Assembly: GCA_030490835.1 (NCBI GenBank)
Contig: CM059971.1
Location: 40,410,012 to 40,474,011, forward strand
DNA from: Annona cherimola
Taxonomy: Eukaryota; Streptophyta; Magnoliopsida; Magnoliales; Annonaceae
DNA length: 64,000 bases
Direction of reading: 5' to 3'
Under the pieces are notes generated by a model. It was given only the letters and a program-made list of their open reading frames with translations. It was not told where the DNA came from and did not search any database. A program made the position numbers and the translations under genes. Shown piece by piece: positions 35,167 to 46,911 of the stretch. Position 1 is the stretch's first letter, and the number at the start of each line of letters is the position of its first letter.

Positions 35167-38135
35167 TGTTGAGATTATTGATCATATGCTTGCTTTAAGA
35201 ATGGTTAATTTGATTTTGATGATTAACAAATAATTGAAATATCATTAAAAAATATCTAACACATTTGTCTAAGTGTTCTCAGATATTTTGTCTCTAATTA
35301 TGTGTATAAAAATGAAAAGGCGAAATAATTTAAGTTTCAAGTGTTCAAAGATCATGAATTGCAAGTTCAGCAAGTGAAGTCTCAGCCCAAGTCGACTTCG
35401 CTTGCGACTTGGGTGAAGTCCCAGCCCAAGTCGACTTCGCCTGCGACTTCGGACAAAACAGCGAAGTGAAGTCGCATCCCAAGTCGACCTCACAAATCCG
35501 AAGTCGAATTCACTCAGCCCAAGTCGACTTCACCTGTGACTTCAAGGCCAGAATTTTGGACAGAGTGTTGACGGCGAGCTTTTACAAAACGAAGTCGCAC
35601 CCCAAGTCGACTTCACCCATCTGAAGTCGACTCCACTCATCCGAAGTCGACTCCACTTGCGACTTCAACTCGTAACGGTCGAAAATCCGAACGTTGGAGC
35701 TCTAGATGCGCGTGAACCTCCACTCCAACGGCTAGAACCTTTTTCCCTCTATATATACCATTGAAGAATGAACGTGGAGTGAAGAGAGAAGGAGGAAAGA
35801 AAGAGGAAAACACAAGTTGAGCTTCCATCTTCTAATATTCATGTGTGTTGAAGATATTTGAATAACTATTGAAGCTTCCAAGTGTTACAACTTTCAAGTG
35901 CGCTTCCAAGTTTATCATCTCTACATGACAAGGAGCTTCCGGTGCTTAATCGAATACACATTGTAAAGTGTAATTTCTCTTTTGTTTATTTTGTTTTGTG
36001 TTGTTGCCTTGAATCGGTGTTGGAGCCCGAATTCAAGAAGAAGCAAAACAGGGGGTTGGTTTGAGTTTGTCTCACTAATGGGTTTTGCTTGATTGGTTGG
36101 AGTTTGTCTCACCAATCGTTTGGACTTGGTTGGTTGGAGTTGGTCTCACCAACAAGTGATTATTGTGCATGCCTCCTAGAGCTAGAATCTAGAAGAGAGC
36201 GGGTGCTCTAGATTGTATTGAAAATACAATAGTGGAACCCAAGACACAACGGGTCTGTGCTTGGAAGAGTGGAGTAGGGAAGGTTGCCCGAACCACTATA
36301 TATCGTTGTCTCTTATTTGGTTTGATTGTTTACATTTTTATATTCCATTTGCACCCTCTCATTCTATCTCATATCACGTTTCATCAAGGGGATTGAAATT
36401 ATAAGGGGTTAAGTTTTAATTTACCAAAGAATTTTTCAAGAACCCAATTCACCCCTCCCCTCTTGGGTTTTGCCATAAAAAAGGGGGAGAAAGAGTGTAG
36501 TACCTCATTTGTACTACCTACTTTATATGTCCCATTGAACCCCATTGTGCTACCTTTTTGTATTGATTGACAAAAAGGGGGAGAGAGTATGGAAATATCT
36601 TAAAGAGAATAATATTGCATATAACTTAGGGGGAGAAGTATTTCCATGAAAAGAATATATATTATTGTGCTTATTGATGAAAATCATGATCTTCATATAG
36701 ACATATCTGTGATTCATTTGAGAAAGGAAGATATTTCAATTAGGTTTTGTCAATAATCAAAAAGGGGGAGATTGTTTAGATTATTGATCATATGCTTGCT
36801 TTAAGAATGGTTAATTTGATTTTGATGATTAACAAATAATTGAAATATCATTAAAAAGGATCTAACACATTTGTCTAAGTGTTCTCAGATATTTTGTCTC
36901 TAATTATGTGTATAAAAATGAAAAGGCGAAATAATTTAAGTTTCAAGTGTTCAAAGATCATGAATTGCAAGTTCAGCAAGTGAAGTCTCAGCCCAAGTCG
37001 ACTTCGCTTGCGACTTGGGTGAAGTCCCAGCCCAAGTCGACTTCGCCTGCGACTTCGGACAAAACAGCGAAGTGAAGTCGCATCCCAAGTCGACCTCACA
37101 AATCCGAAGTCGACTTCACTCAGCCCAAGTCGACTTCACCTGTGACTTCAAGGCCAGAATTTTGGACAGAGTGTTGACGGCGAGATTTTACAAAACGAAG
37201 TCGCACCCCAAGTCGACTTCACCCATCTGAAGTCGACTCCACTCATCCGAAGTCGACTCCACTTGCGACTTCAACTCGTAACGGTCGAAAATCCGAAAGT
37301 TGGAGCTCTAGATGCGCGTGAACCTCCACTCCAACGGCTAGAACCTTTTTCCCTCTATATATACCATTGAAGAATGAACGTGGAGTGAAGAGAGAAGGAG
37401 GAAAGAAAGAGGAAAACACAAGTTGAGCTTCCATCTTCTAATATTCATGTGTGTTGAAGATATTTGAATAACTATTGAAGCTTCCAAGTGCTACAACTTT
37501 CAAGTGCGCTTCCAAGTTTATCATCTCTACATGACAAGGAGCTTCCGGTGCTTAATCGAATACACATTGTAAAGTGTAATTTCTCTTTTGTTTATTTTGT
37601 TTTGTGTTGTTGCCTTGAATCGGTGTTGGAGACTGAATTCAAGAAGAAGCAAAATAGGGGGTTGGTTTGAGTTTGTCTCACTAACGGGTTTTGCTTGATT
37701 GGTTGGAGTTTGTCTCACCAATCGTTTGGACTTGGTTGGCTGGAGTTTGTCTCACCAATCGTTTGGACTTGGTTGGTTGGAGTTGGTCTCACCAACAAGT
37801 GATTATTGTGCATGCCCCCTAGAGCTAGAATCTAGAAGAGAGCGGGTGCTCTAGATTGTATTGAAAATACAATAGTGGAACCCAAGACACAACGGGTGTG
37901 TGCTTGGAAGAGTGGAGTAGGGAAGGTTGCCCGAACCACTATATATCGTTGTCTCTTGTTTGGTTTGATTGTTTACATTTTTATATTCCATTTGCACCCT
38001 CTCATTCTATCTCATATCACGTTTCATCAAGGGGATTGAAATTATAAGGGGTTAAGTTTTAATTTACCAAAGGATTTTTCAAGAACCCAATTCACCCCTC
38101 CCCTCTTGGGTTTTGCCATAAACTCGGGGCCAACA
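35167..38135 (+). mobile_element. copia-4: internally deleted copia element
   Basis: It has perfect TSD CTTTT at 35162-35166 and 38136-38140. The 5' LTR is 35167 to about 36476, the internal remnant only about 296 bp (36477-36772), and the 3' LTR 36773-38135. Both LTRs match copia-3 in U3 array, TATA region and U5. The end of the 5' LTR, the PBS and all coding sequence are missing. The remnant equals the PPT-side region of copia-3. The 3' LTR has an extra copy of a block of about 37 bp near 37730. The LTRs show roughly 13-15 other differences by eye. It cannot prime reverse transcription, so it is an end-product. Confidence 0.9.
36477..36772 (+). other. copia-4 internal remnant with repeated PPT-like tracts
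   Basis: This non-coding remnant has purine tracts AAAAAAGGGGGAGAAAG (about 36477), AAAAAGGGGGAGAGAG (about 36572), GGGGGAGAAG and the terminal AAAAAGGGGGAGA before the 3' LTR. It aligns with 59104-59418 of copia-3. Confidence 0.8.
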
Positions 38136-41100
38136 CTTTTGTCCTTCAGTGGGAAGCTTCCTTTTTCGTCTTTTATGATTAAGTTAATCCAAAGTGATTA
38201 TCTTAACATATTTCTTAATCCCACGTTTCACTATTCACGTGCACTATTCATCCGAATTTTATAAATAATTATTTTAACCTTTATTCCCGCATATTTTCAT
38301 ACTCATGAATGTATATTTTTCTAATATATTACCTAGGGTTTACAACCCTAGGGTTTTATACACGTGTCAGTGGCGCCCCGAACCGAGGTGTCCACATAGT
38401 CCTTACTCCAAGATCTTGTCGATTGGTAAGTGTAAATCAGGATTGTTGCCCTGATCACACGGCGGGTTCTTAATTGGAACTCGTCCAATTTTTTCGTTCT
38501 TTTTCTTTTCTTTCATCACATAAACATATACTCATCATCATTCATAATGGACTCATCCATATCATCATAAATCATCAATTTCTTATATTATTCATAACTT
38601 CATAATTTCATACAACCTATGTACTTTCTTATCATATCCCATCAGGGCATCTATTCATACAAAAAACTACTAACCTTTGTAGATTCCTCTTTTCCTTTAG
38701 CAACACATGTCCTTCATCTCTTGGCTTTCCCTACAACTGTCTGAGGTTGGAAAAGCAAAACATGAGTCGAAACTCAACAAGCAAGCATTTTTCTTTCATT
38801 TAAATGCATCTCTCCATTCGATAGAAGACACTTACCAAGTGATCAACTACCAATGAAATAGAAACCTTTTCGTAAACCATTTTTGGAAATCTTTCATAAA
38901 CCATTCATGAAAACCATTCATGTAAGTCATTTGTAAATGCATTTCTCTCCATTCGAAAGGAGACACTTAGCAAGTGATCAACTATCAATGCAATAGAAAC
39001 CTTTTCATAAATATTGGATGTGCAAATGCTTCCTTTCCACTCCTGTGATATCCGAACCCAAGTAAGGCTTATGTATATGCATTTGGCATATACATATGAA
39101 TCAAGTATGATTTTGAGGAATTATGAATGATTTCCAATTGTAATATTGATGATTTATTGCAATTAGGGCAAATAGTTATGAATGATGAATATAAGCTGAT
39201 ATGGGTCAATGTGATTAAAGAGGCTTAATGAGGATTAAGGAATTTTGATATATTGAAGATAATTACCTCATATATTATGGCTTAATTTATGGAGATTATG
39301 ATGCTAATTATGGAGTTAAGGTAGCAAATGCCAGAAAATTCGTAACTCGTCGCCGGAAAGGCGGATTAAGATAAAAATTGAAAGGTAAGCACATAATTTT
39401 GTGCTTAATCTCATGAAAATGATGAATTATGATGACATTAAGGTGAAAATCGATCATCACCATCAAAATCTAAAGATGGTTTCAAATGAGCATAAATTGA
39501 GCTAGAAAAGTTGAATTGAGATGAAATTTGTAATGAATGGTTAAAATTATGAGATCTATGCAATGAGAGGCTTGGATTAAGCTAATGATGATGGGATATT
39601 ATTTGCATGAAAATTGGTGTATATTATTGATTTTTTGTGCACCAAAAATTAAGTTTGTGTTTATGTTAAAGTAAGGTGATTAACTATATGATTAATGGCA
39701 TAAACGAGGTGTCGAAAGGAGGTAATTACACATGAATTTTATGAATTAATTAAAATGATAAAATTCATGATAAAATATAGTGACTAATGACATGATTTAA
39801 AGGTTATTGGATTAGCTCAAAGGAGCTTGAAATAGGTGGCATGAAATGGACGTCCAAATGGGATGTTTACATGGAATTTTTTATTTTTAAAAATTACAAA
39901 ATATGTAATTAAGTGAGTTACATGACAAGAGAAGTTAATGGCATTAATTTGGGATGAATTTTATGGCACAAAATGCCAAAACATCAAGGCACATGAACGT
40001 GGACAGCAACATGAGCAAGAATGATGTGCACGTTCAAAGCAGCTTTTGGAAATTTTAATGAATTTTTTTAATAGCTAAATTGACCCTTAATTAAGATAGT
40101 TAGCTAGGGTGATTAAACACCCATTAATTAAAGTAAAAATTAGGTGGACAAATCATGCAAAAGCTGCTGCAAGTGGACCCCACCCAAGTGGACAGCTACA
40201 TGAAGGAAGGGAGGTGCACGTTCAAAGGCTGCAAATGTGATTTTTTATGATTTGTTTTAATAAGCTAAATGGTCCCCTAATTAGGCTACTACTTAGGGTA
40301 GTTAATTAGCCATAAATTAAAGTAAAAATTCGTTGGAAAAAATGGCAAAAGACTGCTGCAAAGGGACGTTGCATTATATGGACAGATTTTGTCCATTAAT
40401 GATGTGGATTTTAATGGATTTATAAAAGTTAATTTGCTAATTTAAATGGCCCATATTTTTCCATGTCAGCAAAGGGGGATAAGCATGCTTTAATTAGCTG
40501 CTAAGTGATGTGGAAAATGATTCCCACAAAGCTGGAAAATCCAGCTTATGCCCAAGTATACGTTCACATGTATGAAGGGTTGAGGAGAGAGAAAAATGCT
40601 AAGGGGAAAAAACCCCAAGCAAGGCAAGCACGTTCCATTTTTTTTCCAGCATCATGAGGAGCAAGAAAGGGAGGAAAATAGGAGAAAAAGATAAGGAAAA
40701 ATGGAGAAGAAGAATGGGATTCAAGTTAGGAAAAGTGGAGTCCAAGTTTGATCCAATACATGTAAGTATACCCTTGATTATGGGTTGAAAATCATAACTG
40801 AAATTTTCTTAAATCCTATGTGATGTTGCTGTTTTGATATTTAATCATGATTATGTCATGATTCATGATTATATAAATTATATAATTTTATTTATAAAGT
40901 TTAATTTGGGGATTAATCAACCCATATCATCTAATCTACACTTATGTGTAGTAAATCTGAACTAGGAAAGAAAAATATGAAAGAAAAATTAAATGAACTA
41001 ATTTTATTATGAAAATTTGTGGGAAACCTCATGATGAGATAATTAAGGAAATACCAATTTTACATCTCAACAGAATAAGCATGTTGGAAATTAAAAATCC

Positions 41101-43280
41101 TAGAAAAGCAACCTGAACAGGGTTGAACAGGGGTCAGGATCAGCTGCACCAAATGATTTTTAATCATTTTTATACAAATAATTTTGAGCTGAAACGTTTA
41201 CAGTATATATAAGACATGTTGATAATTACACTACCATAATAAAAATTAGGTTTTGACGGGAAAAATATACCCCATAATTTACGTGATTCAAGCTGTCTGA
41301 AAAGGGATGCTGCTGTCCAGCAGAGTAAACATACCAAAATAAATAGAAATACTAAATATTTCATACCAAAAATATTTATTTTGATTAATTAATGTAGTTA
41401 TTAAGGTATGGTATTAATTTCAGATGATAACTTCTTGATTTGATATAAATTCAAGATTTTGAGAATTCAGTGTGCCTGAATTCAGCATTATGGACAACTT
41501 CAGGAATAAATCAAGATAAATGTTAAATTCCATATTTTTGGGATACAATTTAAATTATAATTAAATATAAACAAGTATCATAAGTGATTATGAGGATTTA
41601 ACCTATTAAAGGTGTTTTTTAGAAAGTATGGAACTTAGGGTTACGTATAAGACCCGATTTCCATGTTTTGATGTTGAAAATGATAAATGGATTATGCGAA
41701 GTGTTAAATGAAAAAATGCATAAAGATATGATTAGAACACATGGATTAAGTTTTTATTTTATTAAATAATGATAATCTCAAATTATATGATATCTAAGTT
41801 AGCAACTAAGTGCTTAAAATGAGCACCGATGTGTGAAAAATGAAAACTATGATAAAAATGGTAAATGGAGGTAATGAACCTCCAAATAATGATTTAATGA
41901 ATAATTATTATATTTATGTAAGATTACCCTACATAAGGGTATTAAAATGAATGAATGGATGATTTATATGTATAGGCCATGTGCTAAGTATGAATACCCG
42001 ACTTGAAGGACAAGTGGATCAAGCTAAGTCCAAATGAATTTATGTAGATTGGAAAACCTAAGGAATTTATGTAATTGAAGTTGATGTGAATAAATGAAAT
42101 GTTATTTTCATTTATCTAGGCAAAGGCAAGGAAAAGAATGAAAGAAAAGGATTATGGCGATCTCAGGTAAGCAAGCGAACTTTCTAAAATGCTATTTTCA
42201 TTTTATATGATGATGTAAATGAAATGTTTATAATTATGTTTTGACGAATGGGCAAGCACAAGTTTTGAAAATGACGGCTTTAATGCAAAGCCATATGTTT
42301 TGAAAAATGATGGCTTTAAGGAAAAACCTCAAGGTTTGCTTCGTGGGAAGCAAGCAACGTTTTTAAGATAAAGAATTTATCACAAGTGTTGTCATGGATT
42401 AGCAATGCTTTATGTTAATAGGATTGAGAAATTTGCTAATGAGTAAGCAAGTTCTCCATGATGTTTATTTTACAGGATTTTATGTTTTATGCCAATGATT
42501 TTAGGAATTTGCTTCCAGGTAAGCAAGTTCTTTATGATATTATTTGAAAAGTATTTTATAAGAAAAAGGGAGTTTTACCATTTTTCACAAAAAAACATTT
42601 GTGAATAAGTTTTGAACTATTTTTACAACAATTTGTGATGATTAATTATGTTTATGAAAGAAAAAGAAAAAGAAGATATGATTTATGGAAAAAGATTGAT
42701 TTTTGTATGTCGGGATAATTAAATATAAATAAGGATTTAGACATAGTCCATATGCTTTGAAATGATATTCAAAAAGTTTTGATTTCCTTTGGATAAGGAA
42801 ATCTATGATGAAAATGTCTTCAAAAATGTTTATACGAATGTTGTTGAATGAGATTTAAGGATGACCAACCTAATAAGTTGATGTTATAAATGGTTTAATT
42901 TCAGGTTGCTAAATCGCATGCAAAAGACTGTGCAATTCCCCTTTTATGTAAAAATAGTATAATAAATATGTGGACAATAATCTAATTTTTAGGTTGTGGA
43001 GAAGGGGGATGGTATAATTGCATAACTTTTGTAAGCAAAAGGCCCTGAAATGGAAACCAAGAAAATATTAGAGAAACATATGATTTATTTTTGGAAATCC
43101 AAAATTTTTGCATTTCTTTTATTATAAGGGTTTTTAAGATGTATTATTTCTCAAACATTTCAAATGTTTATCAAAATATTTTACTCAAAATATTTCTAAA
43201 AGAATTTAAGGAAGGTCATCCTAAAATTGGATTTTAAATGACAACTTGTTTAAAGTGGGTGCACTCGCTTTACAAGTTGA

Positions 43281-43446
43281 CATGGACTACGGTCTGTGAT
43301 GTGTTTTCAAAAATGATTTTTAAAAATATAGACTTCGGTCTCTAATGTTTTTCGAGTATGGATGCAAACTGCGGTTTGTGATCCCGGTTTAAAAGGACAC
43401 GGGCTGCGGTCTGTGGTTCTTTAAACCAAACGGACTGTGGTCCGTC
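43281..43446 (+). repeat. Array of five C(UNYG)G tetraloop hairpins
   Basis: Hairpins are centred at about 43289, 43335, 43371, 43406 and 43437. Stem-loop cores on the + strand are GAC-TACG-GTC, AGAC-TTCG-GTCT, CAAAC-TGCG-GTTTG, GGC-TGCG-GTC and CGGAC-TGTG-GTCCG. Loops fit UNCG (the last UNUG), always closed by C-G, while stems differ with compensating changes. It lies in the probable transcribed part of the family-C LTR. Confidence 0.7.
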
Positions 43447-43949
43447 AGGATAATATATGGTGCACCAGTACAAGGAATAGGCCGGTTGTAGAGCACGATC
43501 GAGATGGTCAGGGTCCACTCTATATATGGCCAAGTCGCTAAGGGATGGTAGGAGGCCAGCGACACCCTCCCTGAGATGGGAGCAGGATGAAGAAAACAGT
43601 TGCCTGGTTAGTGTGCTGTTAAGGATTCTTTTCCAAAAGGTAGAGTGATCACTTACTAAGTGTCACTACTGGATGGAGAGAAATGTATTTTTTTATGTTT
43701 TGCTTTTGAAAAGCCCAAGGATTGGGACATGAAACCATATTTTTATAAAAGTTATCCTAAAGGGATTTTTATGACATGGTTACCCTAAACATAGGATGTT
43801 TTACACAAAAGTGTAAATAATAAGGATGAAAGGAAACATTTTTATGCAAATGCATTTACGAAAATGGTTTATGATTTTAATTGCCTTGTTTGCTATAAAC
43901 AAACCCCAAGATGAGAATTATGAAAAAGATTTATGTCAAACTTGGTTCT

Positions 43950-44437
43950 GGACAGAGAATGTCCATTTCCAAAAGGCTTAAATGGAAACGTGTTTTAGGA
44001 CATATGAATGTCCATTGACAAAGAAAGATATGTCAAAAATATTTTGAGACATCAAATGTCTCTTGGCTAAAGGAATTTAAGATGAAAAATATTTTTGGAC
44101 ATAGAAATGTCCTTTGCCGAGAAAGGCTTATGTATATGATGTTTTAGAACATGATAATGTCCTTCTCTAAAAAGAAATTATGAAGAAAATATTTTGGACG
44201 TAAAACGTCCACTAATGAAAGATGATTTTATGTAAATGTCTTTGAATATTAGAAATGTTCATATAAGGCTAAAGGAAATTAATTAAAGAGGGTAAAACGT
44301 ATAAGTTTTGCCTTAACAAGACCACACATGGCTTGTAAATGATTTTAAGAATGATGTTTTATGATAATGTTTAAGGACATGGAACTGTCCTTATGAATAA
44401 AGATTTCATGATAATGTTTTAGGACATATGCATGTCC
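43950..44437 (+). repeat. Array of nine GGACAT/ATGTCC hairpins, about 49-bp period
   Basis: Inverted repeats start at 43950, 43998, 44046, 44097, 44147, 44196, 44244, 44375 and 44422. The spacing within the first seven is 48-51 bp and between the last two 47 bp. Arms vary in a paired way: GGACAT/ATGTCC, GAGACAT/ATGTCTC, GGACGT/ACGTCC, GAATAT/ATGTTC. Loops are 3-6 nt. Sequence between the hairpins is much less conserved. Confidence 0.75.
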
Positions 44438-45320
44438 TCAAGTAAAAAGGTGTTCAAGATGTTTCAGAAAAAGGTTCTAAAGAAAGTCTTGCCTAAAGAT
44501 AAAATGCTTGCCTACTGAGTTGTCACTCAATTTTTGTTTTCCCAAACCTTAGATAGGCATCGGGAAACTCAAGGAAATGCAAATCCAAGAAATGAAGTAA
44601 GGCACAAGATGATAGCCAGGTAGGCTATAAGGAATGAGAAAGCATGAATATGCTAAGGTATGTAAATGTGTATGTGAACTTAATTAGAATTTTAAGTTCT
44701 ATATGACTCAGTGATTGAATGTATGGATGTATGGATGTAAAATGTGATGATTTAGTCAAGGAAACTTTCATAGTAGAAAAGCAGGATGAGATGCTATGAA
44801 ATAGAATTTGAAATTTTATTACAAGTATATCGCCACTTGTTTGATGAATGATGTGAAATGTAAAGATATAAACAATGAAGAAATGGAAAATTTTTTTTGG
44901 ACAAAATCCAATTAAGAACCCGCCGTGTGATCAGGGCAACAATCCTAATTCACATTTACCAATAAATAAGGTCTTGAGGTAAGGAAGTGACGTCTCGGTT
45001 TGTGGCGCCACAACTCCTGACATAAACCTTCGTATGCGGGTACGCTAGCCCAGGGAACATCTCACATAGCATAGTCCAATACGCCGGCTGTCTCCGACTT
45101 GGCCTCATCAAGGGGAACCTCTCTTCCTCTTGACGCCTACATGGTTCCTACATGCATAACTTTTGATTTCCCCGACATTATATACCTCTTACACCAGGTG
45201 ACTTGTCATTCTCATGTAGAGAATTATTTGCACCATCCCTTAAAAACATCATTTCAAATCCATGCTTTCCTTTTCAATCCATGTATGAAAATGCAATGCG
45301 TTCATTCACACATAACATTC

Positions 45321-45535
45321 CTTTGCCTCCACCTCTGGAGAGGACGCCGTCGGCACACAGCCCATACGACTTAGCAATAGTGAAGGGGGACCCTCTGATC
45401 CGCTTTCTACCTCCACTAAAGCCTCTTCCTTGTGCCCCCACCTCTTGGGAGGACACCGCTGGCACACAGCTCTTGCGACTTGGCAATGGTGAAGAGGGAT
45501 CCCCGATCCTACTTCCTCCACCAAAGCCTCTTCAT
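45321..45535 (-). repeat. About 110-bp duplication in family-B LTR
   Basis: The block CTCCACCTCT...GGCACACAGC...AAAGCCTCTTC occurs twice (about 45318-45428 and 45437-45535), with several differences between the copies. Confidence 0.75.
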
Positions 45536-46028
45536 TATGCATCATACATGTGCACATATCTATGAACATCACATGATATCAATATGCCGGCATGACTTTC
45601 CATAAAAACTCATAAACATTCATCATTTCAAAACATTATAGGAATGACCACCCTTAAACATATTTCATAAATACTTGAGAATAAAATATATTTTCAAAAG
45701 GTTGCTTGCTTACAATGAAGCAATAAAATCACATTTTCAAAGTTGTGCTTGCTTACTGATAACTCGTATTTTTACGAGTTATCATGGCCCATTTCATACT
45801 TAATTTGTGTGTTAGTTTGAGAGATTAGGCATAGTTTGCACTCATTTAGCTTAATTTTCACCCAATTTGCATTTTAGGAGCATTAATTAGTTTTTAGGAA
45901 ATTTTATCATTATTTAGGCATTTTTAGTTTATTTATTTAGTTTTTCCATCTTTTGCAGGAAGGACGGAATGTACGACGGCAGAATGGACGAGTTGAATGC
46001 CAGATGAGTCATCCAGAGGCAGATGGAT

Positions 46029-46266
46029 GGCGCCTAGGCGCCACCCTACGCGCCTTGACCATTTGCAGCACACACAGCTGACATGCAGGGCATTCCAGAG
46101 AGTTGGTGCCTAAGCGCCACTTCTCTACATGAAATTCAAGTCAGAAGCCACAAATCAGGTGGTGCAGTCCAGGGAGTTGGCGCCTAGGCGCCAGTGCAAG
46201 GGCAGCTACCAAAGTTAAGGAGAAGCTTCAGGCAGGGGCAGTCCAGAGAGTTGGCGCCTAGGCGCC
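46029..46266 (+). repeat. GGCGCC palindrome array in Athila U3
   Basis: GGCGCCTAGGCGCC-type palindromes occur at 46029, 46105 (degenerate), 46179 and 46253, spaced 74-76 bp. They lie just upstream of a TATA box (TATATATAG at 46320-46328). The flanking TTGG/CCAA extends the last one to an 18-bp perfect palindrome. Confidence 0.8.
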
Positions 46267-46911
46267 AATACGCATCCGTACGCGAATATTCTAGTGTGTA
46301 AGCTGTGCAAATAGGACTCTATATATAGTTCCTAGGGGTTCGCGCGCGAGAAGGAGAAGAGAGGAGCAGGGAGTACGAACTATAGTGCAAGTGAAAGCGA
46401 AAATCAAGATTAAAGCTCGGATTGAAGAAAGGATTCAAGTCCCGTTGGTGGAAACCGCCGCAAAATAGTTTTTCTCATTCTTTCCAATTTTCTTTCTCTG
46501 CCTTATGGATACTTTTTATATGGATGTATTAGATGTTAAGATCATATTTTTGAACTAAACCTCCATTAGATGGATAGTTAGGATGATTTGAATTCTAAAC
46601 TATATTATTTCTTGGTTCTTAGAATATTCAGGAATGAATAGTTAATTTTATGCATGATTGTGTATGATTTATCTTTACATGTGTGGATTTAATGCTTTTT
46701 ACAAGATTAGCTACCTCGTAAGATGATTCAATTGCTTGATTTATCCTTGGAAGAGGAAGATCTTTGCAGGATCCATGTGCAAGGCATAGGTTTCGACCTT
46801 TGTGTAAGGAGAGTTGTTTAACGGATAGGAATATACCGTTAAACCCTATGTAGTCATTATACAAGTTATGAACTTATCAATTTCACTTTATTTAATGTCA
46901 TGGGAACATAG

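Larger units (their letters stand above)
32035..38369 (-). mobile_element. Family-B 5' LTR with PBS region, truncated and nested
   Basis: On the minus strand the LTR (38369 down to 32349, minus the copia-4 insertion) is followed by PBS TGGTATCAAAGC (32332-32343) and about 300 bp of leader with PBS-like repeats, cut off at 32035. The LTR's own first bases are missing at 38369, where the next family-B LTR abuts. The gag and pol of this element are gone. Copia-4 is inserted within the LTR at 35167. Confidence 0.75.
39044..45012 (+). mobile_element. Family-C giant solo LTR (6 kb)
   Basis: TGTGATATCC at 39044 to GTGGCGCCACA at 45012, with perfect TSD ACTCC (39039-39043, 45013-45017) and no PBS, PPT or coding domain between, defines a single 5,969-bp LTR. 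The 3' end shares the GATCAGGGCAACAATCCT and GGCGCCACA blocks with families B and Tekay, so it is a distant gypsy relative. The part from about 40600 on looks like transcribed leader: purine-rich, repeated AGGTAAGCAAG motifs and two hairpin arrays. No plausible protein gene is inside. Confidence 0.85.
38370..45755 (-). mobile_element. Family-B LTR, truncated and nested
   Basis: Minus-strand LTR sequence begins at 38370 (GTGGCGCCCC, lacking the terminal TG), is interrupted by the family-C solo LTR (39044-45012, TSD ACTCC) and ends at 45755, where the Athila element is inserted. A partial 110-bp duplication within it lies at 45321-45535. The rest of this LTR should lie right of the Athila element, outside the window. 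Confidence 0.75.

Noticed and set aside
35409..35624. Repeated 60-100-codon ORFs over the GTCGAC arrays (also near 37015, 47721, 55984, 59606, 61531)
   Set aside because: The array lacks stop codons in several frames because of its repeat unit. Peptides such as KSTSPATWVKS simply translate the repeat.
43342..43533. 63-codon ORF on the minus strand in the family-C LTR
   Set aside because: It has no domain, sits over the UNYG hairpin array and is of a length expected by chance.
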